NCBI GenBank assembly: GCA_000961645.1
Contig: LADM01000120.1
Location: 37,223 to 101,222, forward strand
From: Gammaproteobacteria bacterium BRH_c0
GTDB taxonomy: Bacteria > Pseudomonadota > Gammaproteobacteria > Pseudomonadales > Porticoccaceae
Length of the DNA: 64,000 nt
Direction of reading: 5' to 3'
The stretch's first letter is position 1; every line of letters begins with the position of its first letter. Positions 1-9,633 of this stretch are shown in pieces. Position numbers and translations under genes: made by a program. The notes beneath the pieces are model-generated. The model had not been told where the DNA came from, did no database searches, and was given only the letters and a program-made list of their open reading frames with translations.

Positions 1-1047
1 CTGAAGGGGATTCTTGCCGGTTATGGCGGGGTGACGGATATCACCGACAGCCAGTCTTCTGCGCGCCAGGAAATACGCATTGCCCTCAAGCCCAATGCGG
101 CCAATCTTGGTTTGCAACTGTCGGATGTGGCGCGTCAGGTGCGCTATGCCTTTTACGGTGCCGAGGCCCAGCGCATCCCGCGTTTGCGCGAGGATGTGCG
201 GGTGATGGTGCGCTATCCGGCGGAGCACCGCAGCAGTCTGGAGTTTCTCCAGGATATGCGCATCCATCTTGCCGATGGCAGGTCGGTGCCCTTTATGGAA
301 GTGGCCACGGCGGAATTTGTTCCCGGTTATACCACCCTCAACCGCACTGATCGCCAGCGAGTGGTCAGCGTTTATGCGGATGTAATCCATGGTGCGGTGG
401 CCCCCGGCGAAATTGTTCAGCAGGTGACGCTCAATCACCGGGCCGATATCAACAAGCGTTTCCCTTCCGTCACTCTCGGCCTTGAAGGGGAGCAGCAGGA
501 GCAGGGAGAATTTTTCAGCACCATGGTGCTGGGTGCAGTTTTCGCACTGTTCTGCATGTATGCCCTGCTGGCCATTGAATTCAAATCCTACCTGCAGCCG
601 CTGTACGTGCTGAGCGCTGTGCCTTTTGGGGCTGCTGGTGCGGTGATCGGCCACCTTGTCATGGGCATGGATTTTTCCATTCCGTCGGTACTGGGGGTGC
701 TGGCCACAGCCGGTGTGGTGGTCAATGGCAACCTGGTGCTGATTGACTGCATCAACCGCTTGCGGGACGAAGGGCTGGACATTGTGGCAGCGGTCAAGCA
801 AGGCGCCAGGGAGCGTCTGCGGCCCATTTTGCTGACATCCATCACCACCTTTTTCGGTCTGATGCCGATTCTGCTCGAACCCTCTACTTCCGCTGCGGCA
901 CTGAAGCCGGTGGTGGTTTCGCTGTCCTTCGGTGTGGTGTTCGCCACCACCATCACTCTGCTGATGGTGCCGGCACTGTATGTGGTCTTTGAGGGCATCA
1001 AGGAAAGACTTGGCTTTCGCCAGCGCGCTGAAGCGGAGCTGGCATAA
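1..1047 (+). CDS. RND efflux transporter permease, C-terminal part (5' end outside window)
   Basis: The frame is open from base 1, so this is the 3' part of a longer gene; the first GTG at 31 is internal. The translated part holds the end of the second periplasmic pore region and then the last membrane segments of an AcrB/HAE1-type proton-driven efflux permease. These include a helix ending in a YALLAIEFKSY stretch, the LGVLATAGVVVNGNLVLID helix and the conserved RLRPILLTSITTFFGLMPIL segment. About 350 of the usual 1000 or so residues are present. The C-terminus is short and ends in a charged tail. The substrate cannot be told from this part. The gene converges on the cupin gene after a gap of about 50 bases. 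Confidence 0.9.
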   Translation: MKGILAGYGGVTDITDSQSSARQEIRIALKPNAANLGLQLSDVARQVRYAFYGAEAQRIPRLREDVRVMVRYPAEHRSSLEFLQDMRIHLADGRSVPFMEVATAEFVPGYTTLNRTDRQRVVSVYADVIHGAVAPGEIVQQVTLNHRADINKRFPSVTLGLEGEQQEQGEFFSTMVLGAVFALFCMYALLAIEFKSYLQPLYVLSAVPFGAAGAVIGHLVMGMDFSIPSVLGVLATAGVVVNGNLVLIDCINRLRDEGLDIVAAVKQGARERLRPILLTSITTFFGLMPILLEPSTSAAALKPVVVSLSFGVVFATTITLLMVPALYVVFEGIKERLGFRQRAEAELA

Positions 1048-1101
1048 GGCAGTTACAAGGTTCAAGCCCCAAGGTTCGGGGCTTGCGGTTGACTTTGTGC
1101 G

Positions 1102-1434
1102 TCAGGTGTCAAAAAAAAGCGCGAGCCAGACCGTATCTCCCTCTGCCGCTGTCCACTCCACCCGGTGGCGGCAGCGGGCGGGCAGCAGCAGATGGTCGCC
1201 GGGCTTGAGTGTCCGTGGTTGCGGCTCTCCCTCTATCTGCAGCGCCGCCTCCCCCTTCAGCAGTACCACCCATTCATCCTGTTGCTGGTCGTACCACTCG
1301 CCAGCGGGCGTGCTGTGAGCGCGGGAGACAATACGCTCAAGGCGAAATGCCGCTCCCTCGGCCAGGGTTTCAAACAGCTCTTCGGGGAGGCTGTCAGGGA
1401 TGGCTGCAAACAGGTTTCCGAGATTCATGGACAT
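1102..1434 (-). CDS. small cupin-domain protein
   Basis: This 110-residue protein has a single cupin barrel. The middle carries a DQQQDEWVVLLKGEAAL stretch (cupin motif 1 region) and then LKPGDHLLLPARCRHRVEW (motif 2). The motif 1 metal ligands are partly replaced, so metal binding is uncertain. I chose the ATG one base after the ubiD stop. A second ATG lies two codons further in, and an upstream start would overlap ubiD. The tight spacing implies co-transcription with ubiD. The true substrate or role is unknown. Confidence 0.75.
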   Translation of the reverse strand: MSMNLGNLFAAIPDSLPEELFETLAEGAAFRLERIVSRAHSTPAGEWYDQQQDEWVVLLKGEAALQIEGEPQPRTLKPGDHLLLPARCRHRVEWTAAEGDTVWLALFFDT

Positions 1435-1435
1435 G

Positions 1436-2899
1436 TCACAGGCCGAGCGAATCCCACAGCTCATCTACCCGCGCCTTCACAGTACTGTCCATGGTGATGG
1501 GCGTGCCCCACTCGCGAGTGGTTTCGCCGGGCCATTTGTTGGTGGCGTCAAAGCCGATCTTCGAACCCAGGCCCGATACCGGCGAGGCAAAATCCAGGTA
1601 GTCGATGGGGGTGTTGTCGATAATCACCGTGTCACGGCCTGGGTCCATACGCGTGGTCATGGCCCAGATCACATCCTGCCAGTCGCGGGCGTTGACGTCG
1701 TCGTCGGTCACCACCACAAACTTGGTGTACATAAACTGGCGCAGGAATGACCACACGCCCAGCATGATGCGCTTGGCGTGGCCGGGGTACTGCTTCTTGA
1801 TGGTCACCACCGCAAAGCGGTAGGAACAGCCTTCGGGAGGCAGGTAGAAGTCGACAATCTCCGGGAACTGCTTTTGCAGCAACGGCACAAAAACTTCGTT
1901 GAGCGCCACACCGAGAATCGCCGGTTCATCGGGCGGCCTGCCGGTGTAGGTGCTGTGGTAAATGGGGTCCTTGCGATGGGTGATGCGCTCGATGGTGAAT
2001 ACCGGAAATCGATCAACCTCGTTGTAGTAGCCAGTGTGATCACCGAACGGGCCTTCTTCGGCCATGTCATCTGGATGGATATGGCCTTCAAAAATAAACT
2101 CTGCCGAGGCGGGCACCTGCAAATCCGAACCCAGGCATTTGACGACCTCGGTTTTTTCACCGCGCAGCAATCCGGCAAAGGCGTATTCCGACAGGCTGTC
2201 CGGCACCGGTGTCACTGCGCCGAGAATGGTGGCCGGGTCGGCACCCAGCGCCACCGCTACGGGAAAAGGCTGGCCCGGGTGTTTGAGCTGCCAGTCGCGA
2301 AAATCCAGCGCGCCGCCACGGTGCGCCAGCCAGCGCATGATCACCCGGTTGCGGCCAATCACCTGCATGCGGTAGATGCCGAGATTCTGGCGGGTTTTTT
2401 CCGGTCCGCGGGTGACCACCAAGGGCCAGGTGATCAATGGTCCGGCATCGCCGGGCCAGCAGGTTTGCACCGGTATGGTGGACAGATCCACCCCATCGCC
2501 TTCGATGACAATGTCCTGGCACGGGGCTTTTTTCAGCTCTTTGGCAGGCATGTTGAGCACCTGCTTGAATTCATGGCGCTTGTCCCATAAGTCCTTGAGC
2601 CCCTTGGGCGGCTCCGGTTCTTTCAGGAAGGCGAGCAGCTTGCCCACTTCCCGCAGTGCTTCGACATTCTCCTGGCCCATACCCAGGGCAACCCGCTGGG
2701 GGGTGCCGAACAGGTTGGCGAGCACCGGAATTGTGTGGCCTTTGACGTTTTCAAACAGCAGCGCCGGGCCACCCATCTTCAGGGTGCGGTCGCAGATTTC
2801 GGTAATTTCCAGATGGGGGTCCACTTCGATGGCGATGCGTTTTAGTTCGCCACGTTTTTCAAGAAACAGGATAAAGTCGCGCAGATCGTTGTATTTCAC
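1436..2899 (-). CDS. ubiD: 4-hydroxy-3-polyprenylbenzoate decarboxylase UbiD
   Basis: UbiD is the prenylated-FMN-dependent decarboxylase of ubiquinone biosynthesis, converting 4-hydroxy-3-polyprenylbenzoate to the 2-polyprenylphenol. The 487-residue length fits the family (E. coli about 497). The start [22 protein letters not shown] is typical, and the family signature [16 protein letters not shown] is present mid-protein, with further conserved blocks ([28 protein letters not shown]). The flavin prenyltransferase UbiX is not encoded nearby. In Pseudomonas ubiD also lies near rho-trxA-ppx, which supports the call. Confidence 0.96.
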   Translation of the reverse strand: MKYNDLRDFILFLEKRGELKRIAIEVDPHLEITEICDRTLKMGGPALLFENVKGHTIPVLANLFGTPQRVALGMGQENVEALREVGKLLAFLKEPEPPKGLKDLWDKRHEFKQVLNMPAKELKKAPCQDIVIEGDGVDLSTIPVQTCWPGDAGPLITWPLVVTRGPEKTRQNLGIYRMQVIGRNRVIMRWLAHRGGALDFRDWQLKHPGQPFPVAVALGADPATILGAVTPVPDSLSEYAFAGLLRGEKTEVVKCLGSDLQVPASAEFIFEGHIHPDDMAEEGPFGDHTGYYNEVDRFPVFTIERITHRKDPIYHSTYTGRPPDEPAILGVALNEVFVPLLQKQFPEIVDFYLPPEGCSYRFAVVTIKKQYPGHAKRIMLGVWSFLRQFMYTKFVVVTDDDVNARDWQDVIWAMTTRMDPGRDTVIIDNTPIDYLDFASPVSGLGSKIGFDATNKWPGETTREWGTPITMDSTVKARVDELWDSLGL

Positions 2900-3008
2900 G
2901 GCAGCCCCGGGATTGTTTGGCCGGAAAGTGTTGCCCTATAGTGGCACTATTGCAAGTGGTCAGAATCCATCAGAAGGCTGGCCGCTGTTATTTTTCAGGA
3001 GCGATGGA

Positions 3009-3359
3009 GTGATTTACAGACTGCTGGCAGGAATGGTCGCCTTGACACACGGCGTTTTTGTGGTGTTTGTGGTGATGGGTGGCCTGTTGATCCGCATCTG
3101 GCCCGGCGTTGCCTGGCTGCACCTTGCCTGCGCTGCCTACGGGGTGCTGATTATGGTGTTCAACTGGCGCTGTCCGGTGACCGACCTCGAGATATGGCTG
3201 CGCAGGCGCGCCGGGCAGTCAGTGACCTGGACGGAGTATCTGCACCGCTACCTGTGGTCCCACTTTGGCTTGCGGGGCAATGAGTGGTTTGTGCTGGCGG
3301 GGTTTGTTGCGGTATTGCTGGTGTTTAACTGGGTGCCGTATCAGGCGCTGCTGGCCTGA
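3009..3359 (+). CDS. DUF2784 family small membrane protein
   Basis: This is a 116-residue protein starting at GTG 3009, with AGGAGC a few bases upstream; the long frame upstream of it is antisense to ubiD. The N-terminus MIYRLLAGMVALTHGVFVVFVVMGGLL and a second segment around WLHLACAAYGVLIMVFNW are membrane helices. A C-terminal helix (FVLAGFVAVLLVFNWVPY) follows an HRYLWSHFGLRGNEW stretch. The pattern is that of DUF2784 (inner membrane, function unknown). It is transcribed opposite to both neighbours and ends at the repeat hairpin in front of the rho stop. Confidence 0.8.
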   Translation: MIYRLLAGMVALTHGVFVVFVVMGGLLIRIWPGVAWLHLACAAYGVLIMVFNWRCPVTDLEIWLRRRAGQSVTWTEYLHRYLWSHFGLRGNEWFVLAGFVAVLLVFNWVPYQALLA

Positions 3360-3372
3360 GGCGGGCCGAAAC

Positions 3373-3433
3373 CATCTCCCATCTCCCATCTCCCATCGCT
3401 CATTTAGAGGAAGACGTTAAACGAGAGATGGGA
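3373..3433. repeat. heptamer repeat hairpin between DUF2784 gene and rho
   Basis: Three perfect copies of the 7-mer CATCTCC (3373-3393) and a variant CATCGCT are followed, after about 24 bases, by an inverted GAGATGGGAG (3424-3433). The arms could pair as a stem between the convergent genes. The same 7-mer recurs near 36.4, 43.1 and 51.2 kb. It may help end transcription of rho, but there is no T-tract. Confidence 0.75.
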
Positions 3434-3440
3434 GGTTGTG

Positions 3441-4700
3441 TTACTTGCGCTTCATGGCATTGAAGAAGTCATCATTGATCTTGAAGCCCTTGAGCTTGTC
3501 GACCAGGAATTCCGTGGCGGCCACATCTTCCATATCGTTGAGCAGGCGGCGCAGGATCCACACCCGCTGCAGTTCGGCTTCGCCCATCAGCAGTTCTTCG
3601 CGGCGGGTGCCGGAACGGCGGATATTGATGGCGGGGAACACCCGGCGCTCGGCGATCTTGCGATCGAGGTGCAACTCCAGGTTGCCGGTGCCCTTGAACT
3701 CTTCGTAGATCACTTCGTCCATCTTCGAACCGGTGTCGATCAGGGCGGTGGCGATAATGGTCAGGCTGCCGCCTTCTTCAATATTGCGCGCTGCGCCGAA
3801 AAAGCGTTTCGGTTTTTCCAGGGCGTGGGCATCGACACCACCGGTCAATACTTTGCCGGATGAGGGCTGCACGGTGTTGTAGGCGCGCGCCAGACGAGTG
3901 ACGGAGTCTAGCAGGATCACCACGTCTTTCTTGTGCTCAACAAGACGCTTGGCCTTTTCGATCACCATCTCGGCGACCTGAACGTGGCGCGCCGGGGGTT
4001 CATCAAAGGTGGAGGCAACCACTTCGCCGCGCACGGTGCGCTGCATCTCGGTCACTTCCTCGGGGCGCTCGTCAATCAGCAATACGATCAGGTTGCACTC
4101 GGGATTGTTGCGCACGATCGCCTGGGCGATGTGCTGCATCATGATGGTCTTGCCCGCCTTGGGGGGGGCGACAATCAGGCCGCGCTGGCCTTTGCCGATG
4201 GGCGAGATCAGGTCGATGATACGGCCTGTGAGGTCTTCTGTACTGCCGTTGCCGGCTTCCAGCGGCAGACGCTCGTTGGGAAACAGCGGCGTGAGGTTTT
4301 CAAACAGAATCTTGTTGCGGGCGTTTTCCGGCTTGTCGAAATTGATGGTGTCAACTTTCAGCAGGGCGAAATAGCGTTCACCTTCCTTGGGAGGGCGGAT
4401 CTTGCCGGCAATGCTGTCACCGGTGCGCAGGTTGAAGCGACGAATCTGGCTGGGAGACACATAGATGTCATCGGGACCGGCCAGGTAGGAGGCGTCAGCG
4501 GAGCGCAAAAAACCAAAGCCATCGGGAAGAATTTCCAGCACCCCATCGCCATAGATATCTTCGCCGCTTTTGGCGTGGCGTTTGAGGATGTTGAAGATGA
4601 TGTCCTGCTTGCGGGAGCGGGCCTGGTTTTCAAGGCCGATGTCTTCGCCGATTTTGACGAGGTCAGTAATGGGTTTGGTTTTAAGATCAGTCAGATTCAT
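3441..4700 (-). CDS. rho: transcription termination factor Rho
   Basis: Rho is the hexameric RNA-dependent ATPase/helicase that ends transcription at rut sites. The 419 residues equal the E. coli length. The N-terminal RNA-binding domain ([36 protein letters not shown]) is followed by the cold-shock-like primary site ([14 protein letters not shown]). The Walker A stretch APPKAGKT is near residue 180, Walker B is [13 protein letters not shown], and the secondary-site region around [20 protein letters not shown] is intact. It lies downstream of trxA, the usual order, with a 269-base gap containing its own promoter candidate. Confidence 0.98.
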   Translation of the reverse strand: MNLTDLKTKPITDLVKIGEDIGLENQARSRKQDIIFNILKRHAKSGEDIYGDGVLEILPDGFGFLRSADASYLAGPDDIYVSPSQIRRFNLRTGDSIAGKIRPPKEGERYFALLKVDTINFDKPENARNKILFENLTPLFPNERLPLEAGNGSTEDLTGRIIDLISPIGKGQRGLIVAPPKAGKTIMMQHIAQAIVRNNPECNLIVLLIDERPEEVTEMQRTVRGEVVASTFDEPPARHVQVAEMVIEKAKRLVEHKKDVVILLDSVTRLARAYNTVQPSSGKVLTGGVDAHALEKPKRFFGAARNIEEGGSLTIIATALIDTGSKMDEVIYEEFKGTGNLELHLDRKIAERRVFPAINIRRSGTRREELLMGEAELQRVWILRRLLNDMEDVAATEFLVDKLKGFKINDDFFNAMKRK

Positions 4701-4889
4701 AAGGGGAGAGGAAGTAGGTTTTGGTTGGTGGTTGATGAGAAATTCGACGGGCTGACCAGATGGCCCAGAGTAGTAGGCTATTCAACGGACCCGACGGCTG
4801 TAAATCCCGTGTTATTGTGGGGAATACCGGTGCTGGATTCAGAATTGCGAGACAGAGAAAGCGTGAAGTGGTGTCGAATGGTTGGGCGG

Positions 4890-4917
4890 ATTATAGCCCT
4901 TGCGCCGCGAAGCGCAA
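4890..4917 (-). promoter_or_regulatory. candidate sigma-70 promoter for rho
   Basis: On the minus strand TTGCGC (4912-4917) and TATAAT (4890-4895) are 16 bases apart, about 190 bases before the rho start. The -35 box and spacer lie inside a 9-bp hairpin (4897-4905 with 4912-4920). On the plus strand this hairpin is followed by five T. The long leader to rho would allow the usual Rho autoregulation, but that is inference. Confidence 0.5.
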
Positions 4918-4969
4918 GGGTTTTTGGCAGGTCGGCACAGTGTGACTGCAAACCGGCCGTGCATCATCC

Positions 4970-5296
4970 TTACAGATTGCTTTCGACAAACTCGGTCAGC
5001 TGGGATTTTGACAGGGCGCCAACTTTGGTGGCTTCCAGCTCGCCGCCCTTGAACAGCATCAGGGTGGGGATGCCGCGCACACTGAATTTGGCTGCGGTTT
5101 GGGGGTTGCCATCGACATCGATCTTGCAGACCTTGACCTTGCCGGAATACTCGTCGGAGAGTTGATCGAGGAGCGGTGCAATCATCTTGCAGGGACCACA
5201 CCAGGCTGCCCAGAAGTCAACCAGTACAGGTATGTCGGAACCGAGAACGTCAGTGTCAAAGCTGGTGTCGGTCACGTGAACGATGTTTTCGCTCAT
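4970..5296 (-). CDS. trxA: thioredoxin 1
   Basis: This 108-residue cytosolic thioredoxin has the redox-active WCGPC motif at Cys33/Cys36 in [15 protein letters not shown]. The cis-proline loop [11 protein letters not shown] and the C-terminal [10 protein letters not shown] helix are also present. It reduces protein disulfides using thioredoxin reductase. The ATG is preceded by GGAGA at a normal distance. The gene sits upstream of rho on the same strand and divergent from ppx, as in pseudomonads. Confidence 0.97.
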   Translation of the reverse strand: MSENIVHVTDTSFDTDVLGSDIPVLVDFWAAWCGPCKMIAPLLDQLSDEYSGKVKVCKIDVDGNPQTAAKFSVRGIPTLMLFKGGELEATKVGALSKSQLTEFVESNL

Positions 5297-5349
5297 GAGT
5301 TTCTCCGTTGGTAATGTGAAACTTGAATTTGAGGGGTAAAATCGCCGCC

Positions 5350-5379
5350 ATCATAGCACTTGCCAAGCCCGGGTCACAA
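5350..5379 (-). promoter_or_regulatory. candidate sigma-70 promoter for trxA
   Basis: On the minus strand TTGTGA (5374-5379) is separated by 18 bases from TATGAT (5350-5355), with about 50 bases of leader before the trxA ATG at 5296. It sits in the 118-base gap divergent to ppx. Confidence 0.45.
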
Positions 5380-5414
5380 CGACGCAGGCAACACCACCGC
5401 ATCAGGAGTCAGTT

Positions 5415-6935
5415 TTGACCATTGAACAGGAGCAAAACTCCCCGACCGGTTCGCGACTGATCGCCGCCGTAGACCTGGGTTCCAACAGCTTCCATATGGT
5501 GATAGCCCGCGTCGAGCATGGCGAGGTCAGACCCATTGAGCGGCTGGGTGAAAACGTCCAGCTGGCCGCGGGCATGGAGGGCGGCATGCTCAGTGACCAG
5601 GCTGTGGGGCGCGGCCTTGAATGCCTGGCGCGTTTTCGCCAGGCGCTGGATGTGCTGAATCCCGGTGATGTGCGGGTGGTGGGCACCAATGCCCTGCGTA
5701 TTGCCCGCAATGGCAGGGAGTTTCGCAGCCGTGCCGAGTCGGTTATCGGCTATCCCATAGAGGTCATTCCCGGCCGTGAAGAGGCGCGCCTGGTCTACCT
5801 CGGCGTGGCCCATACCCTGGCGGATGACGCAACCCGGCTGGTGGTGGATATCGGTGGCGGCAGTACCGAATTTATCATCGGTGACCGCTTCGAGCCGCTC
5901 CTGATGGAAAGTCTGCATATGGGCTGTGTGTCCTACGGGGAGCGTTTTTTTGCCGACGGTGTGATCAGCAAGAAGGCCTTTGATCAGGCCTATTTTTCTG
6001 CCTACGGTGAAGTGCTCAACATCCGCTCGGCATTCAAAAAACTTGGCTGGAACAATGCGGTGGGGTCATCCGGCACCCTGCGTTCGCTGGAAAACGTTAT
6101 CGTCGCTCAGGGTTGGGCGGATTCGGGCATCAGCGCCGAAAATCTCGACAAGCTGCGCAAGCTGCTTTTCAAATACCCCAGCGTCAAGGACTTGTGCAAG
6201 CTGGCGGGTCTCAGCGAGCGCCGCCGCAATGTGTTTGCCTCCGGCCTCGCCATCACCTGTGCCTTCTTCGATGCCCTGGGGGTGGAGCACATGCGCACCT
6301 CCAATGGCGCGCTGCGTGAAGGGGTTATCTACGACCTGATGGGGCGCCACACCCACGAGGATGTGCGCGGTCGTTCGGTAAACGCGATGATGCAGCGCTA
6401 CGGGGTCGATGAGGCCAATGCCCGTCACGTGGAAGAAACCGCGCGCCACTTGTTTGCCAGCGTACAGGACAGCTGGAGCCTGGATCAGGAGGATCTGGAA
6501 TTGCTGGAGTGGGCCGCCCGCCTGCACGAGGTGGGGCTGGCGATTTCCCACAGTCATTTCCACAAGCATGGTCAATATCTGGTGGAAAATTCTGACCTGG
6601 CGGGGTTCTCCACCGCCGAGCAAACCGAGCTTGGTCTGCTGATTCGCGGCCACCGCCAGAAATTCCCCCAGGGGGAGTTCGAGCTCAAGGGCAATGGTGT
6701 GCGGGTGCCGCTGGAGCGCTTGTGCCTGTTGTTGAGAATGGCTGTGCTGTTCCGGTTTGTGGCGCCGGTCGATGGCACCCCGCCCTACCATCTTGAAGCG
6801 CAGGATAAATCCCTGACCCTCAAGCTGCCAAAGGGTTGGCTGCAGCACCACCCGCTCACCCGCAACGCCCTGGATCAGGAACAGACCCAGCTCGCCAAAA
6901 TCGGCTACACCCTGGCAGTTGCCAAAATCGGCTGA
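5415..6935 (+). CDS. ppx: exopolyphosphatase (Ppx/GppA family)
   Basis: Ppx releases orthophosphate from inorganic polyphosphate; GppA paralogues hydrolyse pppGpp. The N-terminal actin-like ATPase motif AAVDLGSNSFHMVIAR and the second phosphate-binding loop DIGGGSTEFIIG identify the family. The C-terminal half carries an HD-type helical domain (AARLHEVGLAISHSHFHKHGQYLVENSD). At 506 residues it has full length. The start is an unusual TTG at 5415, supported by AGGAG at 5404-5408. Position next to trxA-rho favours Ppx over GppA, but sequence alone does not exclude pppGpp activity. No ppk gene is in the window. Confidence 0.93.
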   Translation: MTIEQEQNSPTGSRLIAAVDLGSNSFHMVIARVEHGEVRPIERLGENVQLAAGMEGGMLSDQAVGRGLECLARFRQALDVLNPGDVRVVGTNALRIARNGREFRSRAESVIGYPIEVIPGREEARLVYLGVAHTLADDATRLVVDIGGGSTEFIIGDRFEPLLMESLHMGCVSYGERFFADGVISKKAFDQAYFSAYGEVLNIRSAFKKLGWNNAVGSSGTLRSLENVIVAQGWADSGISAENLDKLRKLLFKYPSVKDLCKLAGLSERRRNVFASGLAITCAFFDALGVEHMRTSNGALREGVIYDLMGRHTHEDVRGRSVNAMMQRYGVDEANARHVEETARHLFASVQDSWSLDQEDLELLEWAARLHEVGLAISHSHFHKHGQYLVENSDLAGFSTAEQTELGLLIRGHRQKFPQGEFELKGNGVRVPLERLCLLLRMAVLFRFVAPVDGTPPYHLEAQDKSLTLKLPKGWLQHHPLTRNALDQEQTQLAKIGYTLAVAKIG

Positions 6936-7030
6936 CCTCCCTCTGCTCGCTTCCTCTCGACTCACCCGATACCTTCTGTAAGTTTTCGAACGCTCGCACG
7001 GTTGCTGTCCGGGCGCCAACGCCCTGTTGC

Positions 7031-7044
7031 TTAACCTGGATCAA
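7031..7044 (+). promoter_or_regulatory. FNR/ANR-like box upstream of hcp
   Basis: TTAAC-CTGG-ATCAA fits the FNR consensus TTGAT-N4-ATCAA, with one perfect half site. A weak -10 (TAGAGT, 7067-7072) lies where a class II FNR promoter would need it, giving a leader of about 75 bases. Hcp genes are commonly induced under anaerobic or nitrosative conditions, so the site is plausible but unproven. Confidence 0.4.
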
Positions 7045-7156
7045 TGGAACCGCAGCTCTCCTGGGATAGAGTCCTGTCCGAGCTTCATATTCGTATTACA
7101 AGAAAGCCGCACGGCTTCATCTCCTCTACCCAAATACCTCTACAGGGGGCAACACC

Positions 7157-8827
7157 ATGTTTTGTATCCAATGCGAGCAAACCTTACGTTCATCCCACCG
7201 CGCCGATGGCTGTCGTCTCGCCCGCGGTGTGTGCGGCAAGGATGCCACCACCGCCGACCTGCAGGACGTGCTGGTATATCTGGTCGAAGGCATCGCCATG
7301 TACGGCTCCAGGGCCTATCAACTCGGCGCCAGCCTGCCAGCGGTGAATCGTTTTGTGAATTACGCGATGTTCACCACCCTCACCAATGTGAATTTTGATG
7401 CTGCGCGTTTTGACGATCTGGTGCTTGAGGCTGTGGCTATCCGCCATCAGGCCCGCGCCCTGTATCAAAAAGCCTGCGCCGACAAGGGGCTGACTCCGGA
7501 AGCTTTGTCCGGCGCCGCTAGCTGGCAACCGGGCAACACCCGCGAAGAAATGCTTGCCCAGGTGGGGATGGCCAGTCTTGAAAGTGATCGTGCACAAGTA
7601 GGCGACGATGTGATCGGCTTGCGCCTGTTGCTGCTGTACGGTCTCAAGGGTTGTTCCGCCTATGCCGAACACGCGCAAGTACTGGGCAAGGAGGACGCCA
7701 GCATTTATGGCGATTTGATGGGTCATCTGGATTTTCTTGCCACCCGGCCAACGGATATCAATGCCCTGCTGGAAAGGGCCATGGCTATCGGCCAGCTGAA
7801 TTTCCACATTATGGCGTTGCTTGATGCAGCGGGTACCGAACGCTTTGGTCACCCCGAACCCACCCGGGTGCTTGTCACCCCGCGCAAGGGCAAGTGCATC
7901 CTGGTCAGTGGCCACGACCTGGTGGACCTCGAAGCCATTCTCAAGCAAACCGAGGGCAAGGGCATCAATGTCTACACCCATGGCGAGCTGCTGCCTGCCA
8001 CAGCCTACCCCGGTCTCAAAAAATACGTTCATCTGACCGGCAATTACGGCACTGCCTGGCAAAACCAGAAAGACGAATTTGCCAAATTCCCCGGCGCGGT
8101 GGTGATGACCTCCAACTGCCTGATGGACCCGTTTGAAAACAACTATAGCCAGCGGCTGTTCACCAGTGGCCCAGTGGGCTGGCCTGGTGTCACCCATGTC
8201 AGCAATGGCGATTTTAGCCCGGTGATAGAAGCCGCACTGGCACAGCCCGGTTTTGCCGATGATCACATAGAGCAGTACATCACCAACGGCTTTGGCCACA
8301 ATACGGTGATGAACGTGGCCGGTACTGTGGTGGATGCGGTCAAGAGCGGCGACATCAAGCACTTTTTTGTCATCGGCGGTTGCGATGGCGCCAACCCCGG
8401 GCGCAATTACTACACCGATTTTGCCGAGCAGGCCCCGGATGACACTGTGGTTATGACCCTGGGCTGTGGCAAATACCGCTTTAACCGCCATGACTTTGGT
8501 GATATCGGTGGTATCCCGAGGCTGCTGGATGTCGGTCAGTGCAACGACACCTATTCCGCTCTCAAGATAGCCCTTGCTCTGGCAGATGCCTTTGATTGCG
8601 GTGTCAACGATCTGCCCCTGACCCTGATCATCTCCTGGTTTGAACAGAAGGCCGCCGCTGTGCTGCTCACCCTGCTGGCCCTGGGTGTGCAGAATATTCA
8701 CCTCGGGCCGACCCTGCCAGCCTTTCTCACCCCCAACCTGCTCGCCGTGCTGGTAGACAAGTTCAAGCTGCGACCGGTGGGGGATGCTGGCGAAGATCTG
8801 CAGCGGGCACTGAAGCTGGCTTCGTAA
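7157..8827 (+). CDS. hcp: hydroxylamine reductase / hybrid cluster protein
   Basis: Hcp carries an Fe-S cluster and a hybrid Fe-S-O cluster and acts in nitric oxide and hydroxylamine detoxification. The N-terminal cysteines Cys3, Cys6, Cys19 and Cys26 (MFCIQCEQT...[12 protein letters not shown]) resemble the E. coli-type protein. Hybrid-cluster cysteine regions are seen in [29 protein letters not shown] and [19 protein letters not shown]. Full length is 556 residues. No hcr reductase gene follows, so the electron donor must be encoded elsewhere. A strong terminator lies directly after the gene, so it is probably monocistronic. Confidence 0.96.
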   Translation: MFCIQCEQTLRSSHRADGCRLARGVCGKDATTADLQDVLVYLVEGIAMYGSRAYQLGASLPAVNRFVNYAMFTTLTNVNFDAARFDDLVLEAVAIRHQARALYQKACADKGLTPEALSGAASWQPGNTREEMLAQVGMASLESDRAQVGDDVIGLRLLLLYGLKGCSAYAEHAQVLGKEDASIYGDLMGHLDFLATRPTDINALLERAMAIGQLNFHIMALLDAAGTERFGHPEPTRVLVTPRKGKCILVSGHDLVDLEAILKQTEGKGINVYTHGELLPATAYPGLKKYVHLTGNYGTAWQNQKDEFAKFPGAVVMTSNCLMDPFENNYSQRLFTSGPVGWPGVTHVSNGDFSPVIEAALAQPGFADDHIEQYITNGFGHNTVMNVAGTVVDAVKSGDIKHFFVIGGCDGANPGRNYYTDFAEQAPDDTVVMTLGCGKYRFNRHDFGDIGGIPRLLDVGQCNDTYSALKIALALADAFDCGVNDLPLTLIISWFEQKAAAVLLTLLALGVQNIHLGPTLPAFLTPNLLAVLVDKFKLRPVGDAGEDLQRALKLAS

Positions 8828-8849
8828 CAACAACACTGTGGGGAATAAG

Positions 8850-8873
8850 GAGCGCTTTCGGGCGCTCTTTTTT
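8850..8873 (+). terminator. Rho-independent terminator after hcp
   Basis: A GAGCGC/GCGCTC stem (8850-8855 and 8862-8867) with a six-base loop is followed by six T, 22 bases after the hcp stop. Confidence 0.85.
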
Positions 8874-8990
8874 ATCTCGCCAGGAATAGCTCAGAGGAAT
8901 GGTGCAGAGGATGGCGCTGGCTGGGTGATTTGCGTAAGCTTGACCACCGCGATATTCCATCAAACCCGCTGTTCAAGGAGAGCAATAACA

Positions 8991-9521
8991 ATGAGTCTGA
9001 CCATGTACCAGCTGACTGTACCCGTGCTGAAAAAGGGAATTAACAACCTGGCCGGGGTGCTTGGCAAAGCGAAAGGTTATTGCGCCGAGAAGCAGATCGA
9101 CCAGTCTGCACTGCTCAGCGCGCGTCTCTACCCGAACATGTTCCCCCTGCTGCGCCAGGTACAGGTGTCCTGCGACCAGGCCAAGAACGCTGCCGCCCAC
9201 TTTGCTGGCGCCACGCCACCGGTCTTTGAAGATACCGAGACGACGCTGGATGAACTGATTGCCCGCATCGAAAAAACGGTCGCCTACCTGGACCAGTTCA
9301 GTGCCGGCCAGATCGACGGCTGCGAAAGCAAACCCGTCAGCTTCACCATCGGCAGTTACAAAATGGCGTTTCCGTCCGGACTCGTCTACCTGCAAAATTT
9401 CGTACTGCCCAACTTCTACTTCCACCTCGCCACCGCCTACGACATTTTGCGTCACAACGGTGTGGACCTGGGTAAGGGTGATTTCCTCGGCGATATGGGT
9501 GCGGAAGTGTCTATGGTATAA
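8991..9521 (+). CDS. DUF1993 family protein
   Basis: This is a 176-residue cytosolic protein with no signal peptide. The ATG at 8991 has AAGGAG eight to ten bases upstream; the longer open frame to 8838 starts in the hcp terminator and is rejected. The body (MSLTMYQLTVPVLKKGINNLAGVLGKA..., LYPNMFPLLRQVQVSCDQAK, LQNFVLPNFYFHLATAYDILRHNGV) matches the DUF1993 pattern, a helical bundle related to DinB-like folds. Its function is unknown. It has its own RBS and follows a terminator, so it is probably a single-gene unit. Confidence 0.85.
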   Translation: MSLTMYQLTVPVLKKGINNLAGVLGKAKGYCAEKQIDQSALLSARLYPNMFPLLRQVQVSCDQAKNAAAHFAGATPPVFEDTETTLDELIARIEKTVAYLDQFSAGQIDGCESKPVSFTIGSYKMAFPSGLVYLQNFVLPNFYFHLATAYDILRHNGVDLGKGDFLGDMGAEVSMV

Positions 9522-9560
9522 AGCAAGAATGTTTGTTTTTTTAACGCTGTAGCAATAACA

Positions 9561-9585
9561 GAGTCCGGGCATTATGTCCGGACTC
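9561..9585 (+). terminator. hairpin between DUF1993 gene and the helicase
   Basis: GAGTCCGG (9561-9568) pairs with CCGGACTC (9578-9585) over a nine-base loop, 39 bases after the DUF1993 stop. The T-tract is poor, so it is only terminator-like. It marks the left edge of the defence island. Confidence 0.45.
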
Positions 9586-9633
9586 TCATGTTTCCTGTCC
9601 CAGGCTTTCCAGCAAGGGGAGAACCCCCCCCCA

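Noticed and set aside
4897..4925. Terminator for trxA
   Set aside because: The T-tract is on the plus strand, opposite to trxA, and the minus-strand side continues into TATAAT.
7190..8836. 548-codon minus-strand frame
   Set aside because: It is antisense to hcp, which has all its cluster cysteines.
9574..9633. Upstream ATG for the SNF2 helicase
   Set aside because: The ATG lies in the loop of a hairpin, the extra residues match no family, and ATG 9634 has AAGGGGAG before it.
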